From: Mycoplasmatota bacterium
Lineage (GTDB): Bacteria > Bacillota_I > Bacilli_A > Izemoplasmatales > Izemoplasmataceae
NCBI GenBank assembly: GCA_030600605.1
Contig: JAUVLT010000013.1
Span: 1-35,933, forward strand
DNA length: 35,933 nt
Direction of reading: 5' to 3'
How positions within the stretch are numbered: the stretch's first letter is position 1; every line of letters begins with the position of its first letter. The notes under the pieces are model-generated. The model was not told the origin of the DNA and did not search any database. It saw nothing but the letters and a program-made list of their open reading frames with translations. Shown piece after piece: positions 23,866 to 34,173 of the stretch. A program made the translations under genes and the position numbers.

Positions 23866-24810
23866 ATGAACTTAATGACTAAAGAGAAACCCTATAATAC
23901 ATTAAATGCTTTTTATCGTTACAAGTTTGGTAAAAAGGTTTTTAAAATACCACTAAATGGTAATTTTACTTGCCCAAATAAAGATGGGAAAAGCGGATAT
24001 GGTGGTTGTATCTATTGTAGCGAATCAGGTAGTGGTGACTATGCAGGCAATAAACTTCTTTCCCTTAAAGATCAATTTGAACAGGTGAAAAAGATGATGC
24101 ATAATAAATGGAATGATGGATTATACATTGCTTATTTTCAAGCAAACACAAATACCTACGGTACAGTAAAAAGACTAAGATACTTATATGAAACCGCACT
24201 TTCATTAGATGACAAAATAATCGGACTAAGTATCGGAACTAGATGTGATGCTCTTAATGAAGAAATTTATGATTTGCTATCTGAGTTAAATGAAAAAACT
24301 TATCTTCAAATAGAATTAGGATTGCAATCAATACACGATGAAACATCCACTTTTATAAATAGAGGCCACTCATTAAAATGTTTTGATGAAGCTGTTAAAG
24401 AACTCAGAAAAAGAAATATTGAAGTTGTTGTTCATATCATTAACGGCTTTCATATTGAAACTAAGGAAGATATGTTAGCTACAGTTAAACACTTAAACAA
24501 ATTAAATATTCAAGGTATCAAAATACACTTATTACATTTAATAAAAAATACTAAATTAGGAAATATGTATTTAAAAACCCCATTCAAAATGTTAACACTT
24601 GAGGAATATGTCGATATAACTGTAGCTCAGATTGAGATTTTAAATCCAAATATTATAATCCATCGATTAACTGGTGATGCCCCAAAAGAATTATTGATTG
24701 AACCACAATGGAGTTTGAAAAAGTTTGTTGTTATGAATGAAATAGACAAATTGCTAAGAAGTAAAAATTCTTATCAAGGTATCAAATATTTAAAAAATAA
24801 CCTTCGTTAA
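23866..24810 (+). CDS. mnmL: Radical SAM protein, TIGR01212/YtqA (MnmL) family
   Basis: The 314-residue protein begins with the family's N-terminus (YNTLNAFYRYKFGKKVFKIPLNGNF in parts). Its [4Fe-4S]-SAM cysteines are in the spaced motif CPNKDGKSGYGGCIYC, where the first Cys is 12 residues before the final CxxC. Further conserved blocks are AYFQANTNTYG, IGTRCDAL, ELGLQSIHDET and IHLLHL. Bacillus YtqA (MnmL) is reported to act in tRNA wobble-uridine modification, on the path to methylaminomethyl-2-thiouridine. Transfer of that role here is by family only. The partner methyltransferase (MnmM/YtqB) is not in the window. The ATG has an AGGTG site; a terminator overlaps its stop. Confidence 0.85.
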   Translation: MNLMTKEKPYNTLNAFYRYKFGKKVFKIPLNGNFTCPNKDGKSGYGGCIYCSESGSGDYAGNKLLSLKDQFEQVKKMMHNKWNDGLYIAYFQANTNTYGTVKRLRYLYETALSLDDKIIGLSIGTRCDALNEEIYDLLSELNEKTYLQIELGLQSIHDETSTFINRGHSLKCFDEAVKELRKRNIEVVVHIINGFHIETKEDMLATVKHLNKLNIQGIKIHLLHLIKNTKLGNMYLKTPFKMLTLEEYVDITVAQIEILNPNIIIHRLTGDAPKELLIEPQWSLKKFVVMNEIDKLLRSKNSYQGIKYLKNNLR

Positions 24811-24824
24811 AACGAGGGTTATTT
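24795..24824. terminator. Bidirectional terminator between mnmL and citXG
   Basis: AAATAACCTTCG (24795-24806) pairs with CGAGGGTTATTT (24813-24824), 12 bp with one wobble and a 6-base loop, with T-rich exits on both strands. It overlaps the mnmL stop and lies 15 bases beyond the citXG stop, so it ends both convergent transcripts. Confidence 0.9.
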
Positions 24825-24839
24825 TTATTTGATTTTTCA

Positions 24840-26120
24840 CTATCTTAATAAGTATTTTAATTCTTCATAAATAATTTTAACTACAAGCATATCTGCACTC
24901 CCACCAGGAGATATATCTTTCTCAATATACTCATTTGTCAAATTAGCCACTAAAGCAATGTTATTTGTATATCCACCAATTTTAACTAATTCTCCCATTG
25001 TCTGTTTTATATTTTTTAAAGTTTGAAGATTAGTCCTATGAATAATAGTCGTATCATCTAAAAGACTCATAATATGAATTAGATACTCTAAATGAATGTA
25101 TCCAGCAGGTCTATCCTTATAGCTAGGTATATCAAAGACTATTTCTAGTCCATTCAGTGCTTCTCCTCTTATTCCCTTTAAATTGTAATCAAGATACACT
25201 AAATCACCATGTGTTTTATTTGCTTTATTAGAAACATTTAAATAATAATCTCCAATTATTTGTTTGCTAATCTTTTTTATTTCTTCTTTTATATATGCTT
25301 GTCCTAAGTTATTGCGAATAGCTTTTGACAGAACAGGTAAAAAGATTCCAAGAATAAATATTAATCCTTTTTGAGTGTTAACATTATTTGTCACAGCAAA
25401 CATTGCTTTTTCAGCTCTTATCCCAATCTGTATTAATAATTTAGGATCATTTATATCTTTTAGACCATATAATATATATTCTTTTAAATATGGCTTAATC
25501 GCAAAAGTACTATTAATAAAAGTTTGAAAGTCCATATCTTTATGTACTCCACTATCATGACTAGATACAAGTCCAAATTTAGGATATAAATCAAGTTCAT
25601 AATAAATACACTTAATTGTTTTATTCAGTATGTGTTCTACTAAATAATCTTCTGTAATCTCATCAATTTTGGTAAATAATTCTTCTTGAGTATGAGTTTG
25701 GTTACGAACACATATATGTGAATAGTTATCACAAATTAAACATTTTCTCATTTCACATTCTAATGTACTTCTTGTAATTGACATTTCATTATAAACATCA
25801 ATATCAACTAATTTACCTAGTACATTTGCTTCTTCAATCAAGATTGCTTTTTCCTTAACGATATTTCCTTCTTCTTCCACAACATAATAAACATAATTTC
25901 CATCCAATGATTCAACATTTTGCTTTATAGTAATTTTTTTCTTTAATTCCTTTTGAATCAATAAATCATATAGATTACAAATAAACTTTAATCTTTTAGG
26001 ATTTTTTTCAGCACCTGGAACATTAGATTTTAAGATGATAATTGTTTTATATCTATATTCTTTCATTAACTCATTAATATGAGTAGCTCTTTTCTCTCTT
26101 GCTTCTAGTATTAAAGACAC
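24840..26120 (-). CDS. citXG: Fused CitX-CitG: prosthetic-group synthesis and transfer for citrate/citramalate lyase
   Basis: This 426-residue protein joins two activities. Residues 1 to about 170 are CitX, which attaches the phosphoribosyl-dephospho-CoA group to the acyl carrier subunit (REKRATHINELMKEY; later LDIDVYN-like and RKCLIC region). The rest is CitG, which makes the triphosphoribosyl-dephospho-CoA precursor from dephospho-CoA and ATP (SSHDSGVHKDMDFQTFINS, GIRGEALNG, SPGGSADMLVVK). Fused CitXG is known in some bacteria. It is the last gene of the operon, starting with GTG and overlapping the citC stop by one base. In this operon the target is probably the CitD-like subunit of citramalate lyase. 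Confidence 0.9.
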   Translation of the reverse strand: MSLILEAREKRATHINELMKEYRYKTIIILKSNVPGAEKNPKRLKFICNLYDLLIQKELKKKITIKQNVESLDGNYVYYVVEEEGNIVKEKAILIEEANVLGKLVDIDVYNEMSITRSTLECEMRKCLICDNYSHICVRNQTHTQEELFTKIDEITEDYLVEHILNKTIKCIYYELDLYPKFGLVSSHDSGVHKDMDFQTFINSTFAIKPYLKEYILYGLKDINDPKLLIQIGIRAEKAMFAVTNNVNTQKGLIFILGIFLPVLSKAIRNNLGQAYIKEEIKKISKQIIGDYYLNVSNKANKTHGDLVYLDYNLKGIRGEALNGLEIVFDIPSYKDRPAGYIHLEYLIHIMSLLDDTTIIHRTNLQTLKNIKQTMGELVKIGGYTNNIALVANLTNEYIEKDISPGGSADMLVVKIIYEELKYLLR

Positions 26121-27139
26121 TAATGTCTACCTAGTTTTCCTTCTTTAATTTTTTTAATTACCACTTGCCCCTTTTCACTTTTTAAATAATTATATGTCGC
26201 TTCAGGAACGTATTTTTTAATTTTATTTATTTTGTTAGCTTTAATTAATTTTCTTACAAGAGATGCACTAACTATTTCTGACCCTACTTTTCTTCTTTTA
26301 ACAATCTTAATATGGTTACTTAAATAAGTCTTTAAAACTTTATTATATTTATCTGTATTAAATGAGAATGGTTCTTCTCCTAAGTATCTTTTAGTTATAT
26401 TAAATATTTTTTTATAATATTCTTTATAAATAAGTACATCTACTAATGTTTGTTCATCTTTAATAAGTTGATCTTCTTTCAAAAAATATTTAGGAAAAGT
26501 AATCTTTGACACTAAATATGATAAAGTTGGTAAAATTGTTACGTTTTTAAGATGTGCTGTTGCTTCTTTAATTATCTCAAAACGATCTGCATAAGGAAAA
26601 CTTGATAAGTCTTCACTAACGACAAATACAATTACTTCATCATTTTCATCTGCGGCTGTTTCTATTAAATACAAATGACCCAGTGTCATTGGATTAGCAT
26701 TAATAATAACTGATGCTTTTTTATTATCGCTTATTGAGTATTCCTTTTTAAGATTAGTTAAAACGTTATTTATTTCATCTCCGCCTTCAAGTAAGATAGT
26801 ATTCATAGTTTCAACAATTTTTTTCATATTCAAACTAGTAAAAATCTTTTCATTATTTGGAGTTGTGTAAACAAAATAATGAAAAATATTTTTTTGATTA
26901 AGAACATTTACTAAGTGTGAAAACATTAAGTTAGTAACTTTTTGGCCGTTGTATTCTTTAATAACTAAATAACATTTCATAACACTATTAGCAAGTGAGG
27001 CCGTCGCTATCAAGACATCTTCATCATAAACTAATATCGAGTAAGTAATATCATATTCGTAATCTAAATTATGTTTGTTTAAAAATGAGATTAACAAATC
27101 TCTTTCTTCATCTATAATCACTTCTTTTATTTGAAACAT
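26120..27139 (-). CDS. citC: [Citrate (pro-3S)-lyase] ligase
   Basis: This 339-residue protein acetylates the thiol of the lyase prosthetic group with acetate and ATP, switching the lyase on. An N-terminal acetyltransferase-like part (about residues 1-115) precedes a nucleotidyltransferase domain whose HxGH-type motif is in NANPMTLGHLYLIETAA near residue 150. Its signature continues to GSEIVSASLVRKLI near the C-terminus. Length matches CitC. It lies between citF and citXG with an 11-base gap from citF. Citramalate lyase uses the same activation chemistry. Confidence 0.93.
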   Translation of the reverse strand: MFQIKEVIIDEERDLLISFLNKHNLDYEYDITYSILVYDEDVLIATASLANSVMKCYLVIKEYNGQKVTNLMFSHLVNVLNQKNIFHYFVYTTPNNEKIFTSLNMKKIVETMNTILLEGGDEINNVLTNLKKEYSISDNKKASVIINANPMTLGHLYLIETAADENDEVIVFVVSEDLSSFPYADRFEIIKEATAHLKNVTILPTLSYLVSKITFPKYFLKEDQLIKDEQTLVDVLIYKEYYKKIFNITKRYLGEEPFSFNTDKYNKVLKTYLSNHIKIVKRRKVGSEIVSASLVRKLIKANKINKIKKYVPEATYNYLKSEKGQVVIKKIKEGKLGRH

Positions 27140-27150
27140 TTAATCACCTC

Positions 27151-28572
27151 TTATTTCTTATATATATGATCGATAATTTCATAAGTGAGATCTTCTACTT
27201 CACCTATTATAATATCACGTTTAATTGTATCTTTTGGAATATTAGTAAAATTATAAGCAATTTGTGCTAATTCCTTGATAGGATAAATTTTTAATTTTGT
27301 ATCTTTTAATTTCTCAATCAAATCTACTCTTAAAGGATTTATAGCTATTCCTCTTTCAGTTACTAAGCAATCAATATTTTTACCTAAAGTTGTTTTCGTA
27401 GTAACAACTTCCTTAATAACTGGAATTCTTCCCTTAATAAGAGGAGATACAATAACACAAATTTTAGATTCACTAGCTGTATCACTATGTCCCCCGCTCC
27501 CACCAATTAACATTTGATGAGAATCTGTTGTAACATTCACGTTGAAATTATAATCAATTTCAGTAGCTCCAAGTATAACAATATCTAAATCCTTAATTAT
27601 CTGATTGACATTATTAGGATTGGCATATCTTGAAGAGCTAATTGCAATATGGTTAGCATTTCTATTTAATGATTCAATTGCTTCTAAATCAAAACACTGA
27701 ACATCATATAATCTTTCTACAAGTCCTTCTTCTAGCATTTCAACATGATATTTAGTAATACCTCCACTAAAAAAACTAGCTTTAATATTTTCTTTTATCA
27801 TAATATCTTTAACATCTTTAGTAACTCTCAAACTTACTGATCCAGCTCCACTTTGAAACGAGAACCCGTTTTTTATAAGTCCTAATTCATTTAATAAAAC
27901 AGATGTATTTTTAGCAATCTTAACACCAATAGGATTTTTCGTTATTTCTGTTGTACCTGATACAATTCCTTTAGTATCTCCGATTTTGTCAACTAGCAAA
28001 ATATAATCAATATTCTTACCTATAATTTCTGGATTTATGATTTTTTCATCAACTAAGTTATCAGTAACCAGCACTTTAATCTTAGCATGAATACTATCAG
28101 GTATACAATATCCTAAACTACCACATTTGCTTTTCCCAAGATAACCAACTGCATCTCCAAAGGTATTAACATAAGGAGCTGCGATAAAAGCTATATCAAT
28201 AATATTTCTACCTTCAATAATACTACGAGCTCGACCTCCATGTGTCTGCATGATAAGTTTTCCTAAAAGACCATTCATTGTTATATACTCAGCTACAGGT
28301 CCATTAATATAATTTGTTGTAATATTATTGATTTGATTATTCTTAATCAAATCTAAAATACTTGTATAACTAGGGAAAATGGCACTAGGAAATAAATTAA
28401 TATTATTAATATTTTCTCTTTTATACTTATCCAAGACATAATTTAAAACATAATCCCCATTGCGCAGATGATGATGAAAACTGATATTTCTATTCTCAGA
28501 AATATCAATCATAGTAAAAAGTTCATCAATGCTATTGATGACTTTTATATTTTGTCTACTATGTTGCTTCAT
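27151..28572 (-). CDS. citF: Citrate/citramalate lyase alpha subunit (acyl-ACP transferase)
   Basis: The 473-residue alpha subunit exchanges acetyl on the acyl carrier subunit for citrate or citramalate. CoA-transferase family features are visible: SFHHHLRNGDYVLN near residue 31, GGRARSIIEGR near 112, FQSGAGSVSLRV, and GGSGGHSDTASESKICVIVSPLI near 357-379 (shown in parts). Length is slightly below typical CitF (about 510 residues). It sits in the order D-E-F-C-XG. Homologous alpha subunits are known for both citrate lyase and the citramalate lyase of glutamate-fermenting clostridia; the glm/mal neighbours favour citramalate. Confidence 0.92.
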   Translation of the reverse strand: MKQHSRQNIKVINSIDELFTMIDISENRNISFHHHLRNGDYVLNYVLDKYKRENINNINLFPSAIFPSYTSILDLIKNNQINNITTNYINGPVAEYITMNGLLGKLIMQTHGGRARSIIEGRNIIDIAFIAAPYVNTFGDAVGYLGKSKCGSLGYCIPDSIHAKIKVLVTDNLVDEKIINPEIIGKNIDYILLVDKIGDTKGIVSGTTEITKNPIGVKIAKNTSVLLNELGLIKNGFSFQSGAGSVSLRVTKDVKDIMIKENIKASFFSGGITKYHVEMLEEGLVERLYDVQCFDLEAIESLNRNANHIAISSSRYANPNNVNQIIKDLDIVILGATEIDYNFNVNVTTDSHQMLIGGSGGHSDTASESKICVIVSPLIKGRIPVIKEVVTTKTTLGKNIDCLVTERGIAINPLRVDLIEKLKDTKLKIYPIKELAQIAYNFTNIPKDTIKRDIIIGEVEDLTYEIIDHIYKK

Positions 28573-28580
28573 AAAATCAC

Positions 28581-29393
28581 CTACAAATTATATTTTTTAG
28601 CCTTCTCTAAGACTTTTTTAGCTTTCTCAATAATTGGTAAATCAATCATTTTTCCATCTAAACTAAATGCCCCTTTGCTAGAACCTTCACTTTTTTTAAT
28701 AATTCTTCTAGCTTCAGTTATTTCTTCTAAAGATGGAGCAAATACTTGATTAATAATTTCGACTTGATTAGGATGGATTAATGATTTAGAAGTAAACCCT
28801 AAATTCTTAGCATTAGTTGCATCTATTAACAATCCTTCTTCATTATCTTTATTAGTATATGGTGTATCAATTGCATCTAATCCATAAGCATTTGCAGTAA
28901 TAGCAATTATACTTCTAGCATAAAATATTTCAGTTGCTTCTAATGTTCTTTTTATTCCTAGTTCTTTTGTGTAATCCTCAGCTCCAAGCAATAGAGCTGT
29001 GACATTTTTTTCTTTGGCAATATCTTCAACTCGAAGTAGAGCCAATGGTGATTCAATAATCGGAATAATTGCTTTATCAGATAACTTACATAGTTCTCTA
29101 ATGCCTTCTACACTTGCTTTAGGCAAAACAAACCCTGTGATATCTAAATTATGTAGTGAACTAACATCATCTCCAAAATAAGGGCTATCAGCACTATTGA
29201 TTCTAACATAGATTTCTACTTCATTATATGAATACTTTTTCAAGAAATTATTAATAAGTATTCTTGCAGAATCTTTTTCAAAAACAGTTACAGAGTCTTC
29301 AAAATCAATTATGATAGCATCGCTATCAAAAACATCAAGATTTTGAATCATTGATGGAGTATTTCCAGGTATAAACAAATAACTTCTACTCAA
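28581..29393 (-). CDS. citE: Citrate/citramalate lyase beta subunit
   Basis: This 270-residue HpcH/HpaI-fold protein cleaves citryl- or citramalyl-ACP to acetyl-ACP and the oxoacid. Motifs are SYLFIPGNTPSM at the start, DAIIIDFEDSV (Mg and CoA site), PIIESPLAL, LLGAEDYTKELG, and GFTSKSLIHPNQV. I prefer the TTG at 29393 because GAGGTG lies 6 bases upstream; the GTG at 29402 falls within that site. Either start overlaps the end of citD. With glm and mal genes upstream, the product would be pyruvate from citramalate rather than oxaloacetate from citrate. Confidence 0.93.
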   Translation of the reverse strand: MSRSYLFIPGNTPSMIQNLDVFDSDAIIIDFEDSVTVFEKDSARILINNFLKKYSYNEVEIYVRINSADSPYFGDDVSSLHNLDITGFVLPKASVEGIRELCKLSDKAIIPIIESPLALLRVEDIAKEKNVTALLLGAEDYTKELGIKRTLEATEIFYARSIIAITANAYGLDAIDTPYTNKDNEEGLLIDATNAKNLGFTSKSLIHPNQVEIINQVFAPSLEEITEARRIIKKSEGSSKGAFSLDGKMIDLPIIEKAKKVLEKAKKYNL

Positions 29394-29643
29394 GATTCTC
29401 ACCTCTTCTTTTTATCGCTGTTTCTAGTCTTGATTTTATTGTATAATCAAGTGCTCCTTTATCAAAACACTGAACAAAAAGTTTTGTTATATTGTGTTCT
29501 TTTAAAGTTTCTTCTATTACTGCTTGTATTTGATCACCAAATTGATCAAATACTACACTTTCAATTGTAATTTCTAATTTATTTGAATCCGAGATTGTAA
29601 TTAAACAATCACTTGATTCAAGAGATCCTGCACTTGTTTTCAT
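29386..29643 (-). CDS. citD: Citrate/citramalate lyase gamma subunit (acyl carrier protein)
   Basis: The 85-residue CitD carries the 2'-(5''-phosphoribosyl)-3'-dephospho-CoA arm. The N-terminal AGSLESSDCLITI contains the conserved Ser (about residue 11-12) used for attachment in this family. The middle, SVVFDQFGDQI, and FVQCFDKGALDYTIKSRLETAI complete the fold. It lies 10 bases after mal, linking the lyase genes directly to methylaspartate ammonia-lyase. Confidence 0.92.
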   Translation of the reverse strand: MKTSAGSLESSDCLITISDSNKLEITIESVVFDQFGDQIQAVIEETLKEHNITKLFVQCFDKGALDYTIKSRLETAIKRRGENLE

Positions 29644-29653
29644 AAAATCAATC

Positions 29654-30892
29654 CTATCTTTTTATTAAAGCTAATGTTCGATTCATAACATTATTTACAA
29701 TCATAATACCTTCATCAGTTCCCATTCCTGGTTTTGCCAAACATTGCTTGGCTTCACAAGCAATAGCAATATTTGTAGTTACTTCGGCACTAATATTAGT
29801 TTCGTTACATGTTCCCCCACTATAAGCCCCAATATTTCTATTTTTACAATATAATAGTGCTTCAATAATATTGTTAACTCCTCCTAAATCAGGAGTTTTT
29901 ATTTGAAGCATATGTCCAGCATTATTATCCGCAAAAAATTTAACATCATCAAATGTATTACACCATTCATCTGCGACAATTTCAACTGTACAATTGTTTT
30001 CATTAATCATTTTAGTAATCTCTTTTAAAGCAATCATAGTGTCTTCTCTATTACCTGCGTCAACTGGGCCTTCAACTCGTAATGTAAAAGGATGTGCAGC
30101 TGCTTCTAATTCTTTTAAATACTCAAAGATTTGTTTGATATCGTTATCAAATATGATTCCAATAGTACCGTAAACATCAATATGGAATATTGGTGCATAG
30201 CTTTTATCAAAACTTAAATATTGGACTCTCCATCTAAGCCATGATATATATTCTTTTAATTTTTCTCCATGAAAGCCAAGTTTTGTTTCAATGTTGTTAA
30301 TTAAAGCATGAGGCATAACCTCTACTCTTTTAATAATCATTTTATCAACATTTGAATAACGATTATCTCCGCACTGTGCAAATAATGGAATACGATGATA
30401 TTCTTGATTATCAATGTTATATTCTTTTCTTACCACTTCAGCCATTGTCATTTTATTAGCTTTTGCAGTAGCATCTAATAAAGCTTGAGTTATTCCATAA
30501 CGTAAAGCTGTATGAATTAACTTCCCATTAATCTTTAATGAATCTATCTCAATAGCCAATTCTTTAAAAGTAGAGATATCTCTACCAATTAAAAGTGGTT
30601 TAACATATTTCTGAATTTCAGCAATTCCGTCTTTACTTGAGAATAAAGGATCTCTCCCACCAGCTCCACTATATTGAACAGCAGCTGCATCTCCCAAAGC
30701 AACTTGACCATCTTCTAAAATTATCATAATAGAAACAGCCTCTCCTTTTTGTCTAATATAAGAAAACTTAGGAGTAACAGGTTTTCCAGTATATCTTAAT
30801 CCATCTTGTTTCGCACCTGCCTTTATTGCTTTTTGATCATCAAAATAAAAACCAGTAAGTGATTCAGAACATATAATATCTTTAATCTTCAT
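29654..30892 (-). CDS. mal: Methylaspartate ammonia-lyase
   Basis: The 412-residue enolase-superfamily enzyme converts (2S,3S)-3-methylaspartate to mesaconate and ammonia, the second step of the methylaspartate pathway. Length equals the clostridial enzyme (413). Visible features are VQYSGAGGRDPLFSS near residue 73, HIDVYGTIG (Mg ligand), VEGPVDAG, VADEWCN, and LQIKTPDLGGVNN with the general-base Lys. It lies 11 bases after glmE and directly before citD. Substrate comes from the glutamate mutase encoded just upstream. Confidence 0.96.
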   Translation of the reverse strand: MKIKDIICSESLTGFYFDDQKAIKAGAKQDGLRYTGKPVTPKFSYIRQKGEAVSIMIILEDGQVALGDAAAVQYSGAGGRDPLFSSKDGIAEIQKYVKPLLIGRDISTFKELAIEIDSLKINGKLIHTALRYGITQALLDATAKANKMTMAEVVRKEYNIDNQEYHRIPLFAQCGDNRYSNVDKMIIKRVEVMPHALINNIETKLGFHGEKLKEYISWLRWRVQYLSFDKSYAPIFHIDVYGTIGIIFDNDIKQIFEYLKELEAAAHPFTLRVEGPVDAGNREDTMIALKEITKMINENNCTVEIVADEWCNTFDDVKFFADNNAGHMLQIKTPDLGGVNNIIEALLYCKNRNIGAYSGGTCNETNISAEVTTNIAIACEAKQCLAKPGMGTDEGIMIVNNVMNRTLALIKR

Positions 30893-30903
30893 TGTCTTCT
30901 CCT

Positions 30904-32361
30904 CTAATCTTTAGTAGTACCTACTAAGACACCTTCAGATATTGCATAAATATCATCAATTGTCATCTGAATAGATAATTCACGTTTTTGTATTCTAGCT
31001 CGCTCTTCAAGTTTTGCACGATGAAATTCTTTAATTTCATCCGTGAAAGCAATATTCCCGAGTGCTAGTATTCTTATTTTCCCATCAATATCTCTAGCTG
31101 GAAGTATTTTCCCATTGTTTAACTCACTCGGTGCAAATGGTATATCGATTAGTCCCTCTTTAAAGGCGTTTACTACTCCTTGAGCGATATCTCCTTTTCC
31201 CACTTTTACAATTGCTCTAATAAGAGAATCAACTTCTTTTTTTATTTGATTAATCTCTTCTTGCAACTCTTTTGAATCTGGCATTCGTTGACCTTTTAAT
31301 AGATTTACAACCATTTTAGAAGCACGTAATCCTTGTACATTAGCTTCTTTTGTTGGAATACCTTCTGATTCATGAGTTGTCTTTGTAATCATTTTTGTAG
31401 CGTTTCCAAGTCCGGCAACTGTACTTGCATATGAAATTAATCCCATCGCATCTGCCTCATTACTTGGAAATCCTCCCATCCATTGATGGAACACTGTTGT
31501 TATAAAAACATCTTCATATCCAAATAGCTTTAAATAATAATTTGTTTGTTCTTCAAGTGCTCTAAGTGCAGCTACATCTTGGACAATGTTTCCACCTTGA
31601 CCATATCCAACAGATATATTCTTAACACCCTGTTCGGCAGCTAATATACTTTCAATAATTGCAACAGTATTGGAAATTGATGGTGGTACTAAAGTTCCCG
31701 TTAAAGGTCCATATGGTTCACGGTTTAATTCAATTCCATTTTCGTAATAATATCCAACAAGTCGATCAACATATTGCCAATATTTTATTGTGTCCTCTAA
31801 ACTTATTGTTTTAGAATAGGGTATATTATAAGATATTCCTCCGCCTTCATTAGAAGTCCACATTGATGCATTAATAATTTCAGATAATAATCTAGCATCA
31901 GGTGTACCGTGTCTTGCTTGTAAAGGTACATTTACTGCTTCATAAACTTTTGAACATCCATCTACTCCATGATTTACTGCTGGAAATCCATTCAATAATG
32001 AACGTCCTTGCTTTTCGGATTCTTTAATTCCATCTTCTGCATTTTCATAACGATTATGTCTAGTATACGAATCTATAGTAGAAGGCAAGAAGTCAGCTTG
32101 CCCGTATTTTTCTAAATATTGTAATAATTCGATATGTTCATTAAGACGAGCAACTCCTGCACGTGGTTGAATAAGCGTTACTCCTTCTTTTTTTGCTTTT
32201 CTCAATTTCATCGCAAAATTTTTGTGAGGAGGGACGCTCTTTAGCCTCTTTATTGATTCTTCTAAGTTTAGAGCTGGATGATTTCCTGTAGGCCATTGTA
32301 ATAAAACTTCTTCTCTAATTTCCAAGAACTCTTCCATGGACATTTTTTCATTTTTAACCAT
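30904..32361 (-). CDS. glmE: Glutamate mutase epsilon subunit
   Basis: This 485-residue TIM-barrel subunit, with GlmS and adenosylcobalamin, interconverts L-glutamate and (2S,3S)-3-methylaspartate by radical rearrangement. It is close to the clostridial MutE in length (483). Recognisable stretches are [17 protein letters not shown] near the start, [41 protein letters not shown] and [13 protein letters not shown]. The ATG has an AAGGAG site. The gene sits between glmL and mal in a tightly spaced operon. It requires vitamin B12, whose synthesis or uptake genes are not in the window. Confidence 0.96.
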   Translation of the reverse strand: MVKNEKMSMEEFLEIREEVLLQWPTGNHPALNLEESIKRLKSVPPHKNFAMKLRKAKKEGVTLIQPRAGVARLNEHIELLQYLEKYGQADFLPSTIDSYTRHNRYENAEDGIKESEKQGRSLLNGFPAVNHGVDGCSKVYEAVNVPLQARHGTPDARLLSEIINASMWTSNEGGGISYNIPYSKTISLEDTIKYWQYVDRLVGYYYENGIELNREPYGPLTGTLVPPSISNTVAIIESILAAEQGVKNISVGYGQGGNIVQDVAALRALEEQTNYYLKLFGYEDVFITTVFHQWMGGFPSNEADAMGLISYASTVAGLGNATKMITKTTHESEGIPTKEANVQGLRASKMVVNLLKGQRMPDSKELQEEINQIKKEVDSLIRAIVKVGKGDIAQGVVNAFKEGLIDIPFAPSELNNGKILPARDIDGKIRILALGNIAFTDEIKEFHRAKLEERARIQKRELSIQMTIDDIYAISEGVLVGTTKD

Positions 32362-32374
32362 CTTGTATATCTCC

Positions 32375-33769
32375 TTATAGTAAGTATTGTTTCATTAGTT
32401 TTAATGCTTTTTTAGGGTATTTTTGTGATAACAATCCCATCCCAGCTAAAATATAACTTCGATCAATCAAGATTGATGGATTGTTTGGTCTAAGCTCTAA
32501 TTTCTTATTCGATTTTTTATTAACAGATCGTAAAATATTTTTTGCATCAGAGTTATTAATTAGTACTCCGCCCGTTCCAATAACATATTTAATATCTGAT
32601 AAATCTTTTCCTGTTTGATAATACATATTACCTAACGGTGTATGAACTACTTCAACATGTCCAACATGTCTACTAATTGAAACATCACAACAGATTTTAG
32701 CAATTGCTTTATCAAATTCCTCTTCATCTTTAGTTTCAGGAATAAAATCAATATTCTCTCTTCGTCTTTCTAAAGACTTAGCTATATTATGGTTACATTT
32801 GTCATCTTCTTCAAAATATTTTCTAAATTCAAAATCTGATACAAGACTTAATAAAGCATTTGCACTATATCTCATACCAAGATCACCTTCAACAGTTCTT
32901 TTAGCAAAAGGTTCTTGAAGGCCTTTCATTATTACTTCTGTTCTTTTTGGGAATCCTTCACCAATCGTATGAACATCTGTGGTAGCTCCGCCAATATCTA
33001 TTACCATTAATTCTCCAAATCCTTCTTCATTTTCAAATCCTTGTGATAATAATTCAGCAGCAAGTAAAACAGCTTCAGGAGTAGGCATAATAACCTCGCC
33101 TAGTTTTTCAGCAGCTTTTTTTATTCCTTTTGCTTCAATTATTTTATCAATAAATATTTTTCTAATAATATTTTTTGCCTCTTTAACATCAAGTTTTTTA
33201 AGTTGTGGCATAACATTAGCAACGATATAATACTCAATATCCGTATTTTCAAAAATATCTTCGATTTCATCAACAGAATCTTTATTTCCAGCAACAATTA
33301 TTGGAACACTAATTTTTGCATCTCTTAATTTTTTCGCATTATGAATTATACATTCACTATTTCCACCATCAGTCCCACCAGCTAATAATATAATATCAAT
33401 ATCTGTGTCTACGAGCTTTTTAACTTCTCTCTTTGTCATATGATGTGAAAATACTAAATTAACTATTGCTCCAGCTCCAAGACATGCTCTTTTTGCAGCT
33501 TCAACAGTTAATTCTTCAACAAGTCCAATTGCAGCCATCTTTAATCCACCAGCTGCACTACTACAAGCTGAAAATCCTGAAATATTACATTCTTTAATTT
33601 CAGGATGATTACGCAACAATCTTTCAAATGCTTTGTCATATCCATCAAGAACATTTGTTGTTACTGTAGTTGTTGCCTTGGAAGTACCGATAACATAATT
33701 ATTTTCCAAGTCAACTGCAATGATTTTTGTGTACGTTGATCCAAAATCAACTAAAAGATAAGGTTTCAT
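32375..33769 (-). CDS. glmL: MutL-type glutamate mutase accessory ATPase
   Basis: This 464-residue ASKHA-fold ATPase has [15 protein letters not shown] at its N-terminus, LAGGTDGGN near residue 130, and [14 protein letters not shown] near 255. MutL-type proteins lie between the two mutase subunit genes in clostridia and are thought to protect or reactivate the B12 enzyme by exchanging damaged cofactor. ATG at 33769 overlaps the glmS stop as ATGA; a TTG one codon upstream is less likely. Confidence 0.93.
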   Translation of the reverse strand: MKPYLLVDFGSTYTKIIAVDLENNYVIGTSKATTTVTTNVLDGYDKAFERLLRNHPEIKECNISGFSACSSAAGGLKMAAIGLVEELTVEAAKRACLGAGAIVNLVFSHHMTKREVKKLVDTDIDIILLAGGTDGGNSECIIHNAKKLRDAKISVPIIVAGNKDSVDEIEDIFENTDIEYYIVANVMPQLKKLDVKEAKNIIRKIFIDKIIEAKGIKKAAEKLGEVIMPTPEAVLLAAELLSQGFENEEGFGELMVIDIGGATTDVHTIGEGFPKRTEVIMKGLQEPFAKRTVEGDLGMRYSANALLSLVSDFEFRKYFEEDDKCNHNIAKSLERRRENIDFIPETKDEEEFDKAIAKICCDVSISRHVGHVEVVHTPLGNMYYQTGKDLSDIKYVIGTGGVLINNSDAKNILRSVNKKSNKKLELRPNNPSILIDRSYILAGMGLLSQKYPKKALKLMKQYLL

Positions 33770-34173
33770 CAAATACCGATATCCTCCTTCAAATTCTCAA
33801 GAGCTTCCTCGATTTTAACACCTGGGGGGTAAATTCTATCAAATCCCATTTTTTTGAATCGTTTTTCAACGTCTTTAAAGTTTTGTTTTCCAACAACTAT
33901 ATTTCCACCAACATAAAGTTTGATTTTTTCTAATCCAGCTTCTTCACATTGCTCTCTCATAAAACGACAATCCATTTCTCCGTGTCCGTAAAGACTAGAA
34001 ATCAAGATTGCTTTAGCGTTTGTTTCAATGGCAGCATTGATAAAATCTTCTTGTGAAGATAAAACACCGATATTTACAACATTATATCCGTTTTCTGATA
34101 ATACATAGTCAATAATCTTATTTCCTACTGCGTGAACATCTGCACCAATCACACCAATAACAACTGTTTTCAT
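33769..34173 (-). CDS. glmS: Glutamate mutase sigma subunit (B12-binding)
   Basis: The 134-residue protein is the Rossmann-like cobalamin-binding subunit. The base-off/His-on motif DVHAVG (residues 12-17) supplies the axial histidine, followed by SSLYGHGE and [10 protein letters not shown], which pack against the nucleotide tail of B12. Length is typical (about 137). This is glutamate mutase S, not glucosamine-6-phosphate synthase of the same symbol. It is the first gene of the operon, with TTGGAGG 7 bases before the ATG. It ends in TGA, coupled to glmL. A structured leader of about 200 nt precedes it. Confidence 0.96.
   Translation of the reverse strand: MKTVVIGVIGADVHAVGNKIIDYVLSENGYNVVNIGVLSSQEDFINAAIETNAKAILISSLYGHGEMDCRFMREQCEEAGLEKIKLYVGGNIVVGKQNFKDVEKRFKKMGFDRIYPPGVKIEEALENLKEDIGI

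Noticed and set aside
24840-29643. Citrate fermentation operon
   Set aside because: The cit genes directly follow mal and the glutamate mutase genes, and no citrate transporter, oxaloacetate decarboxylase or citrate regulator is present. Citramalate lyase is the more coherent reading.
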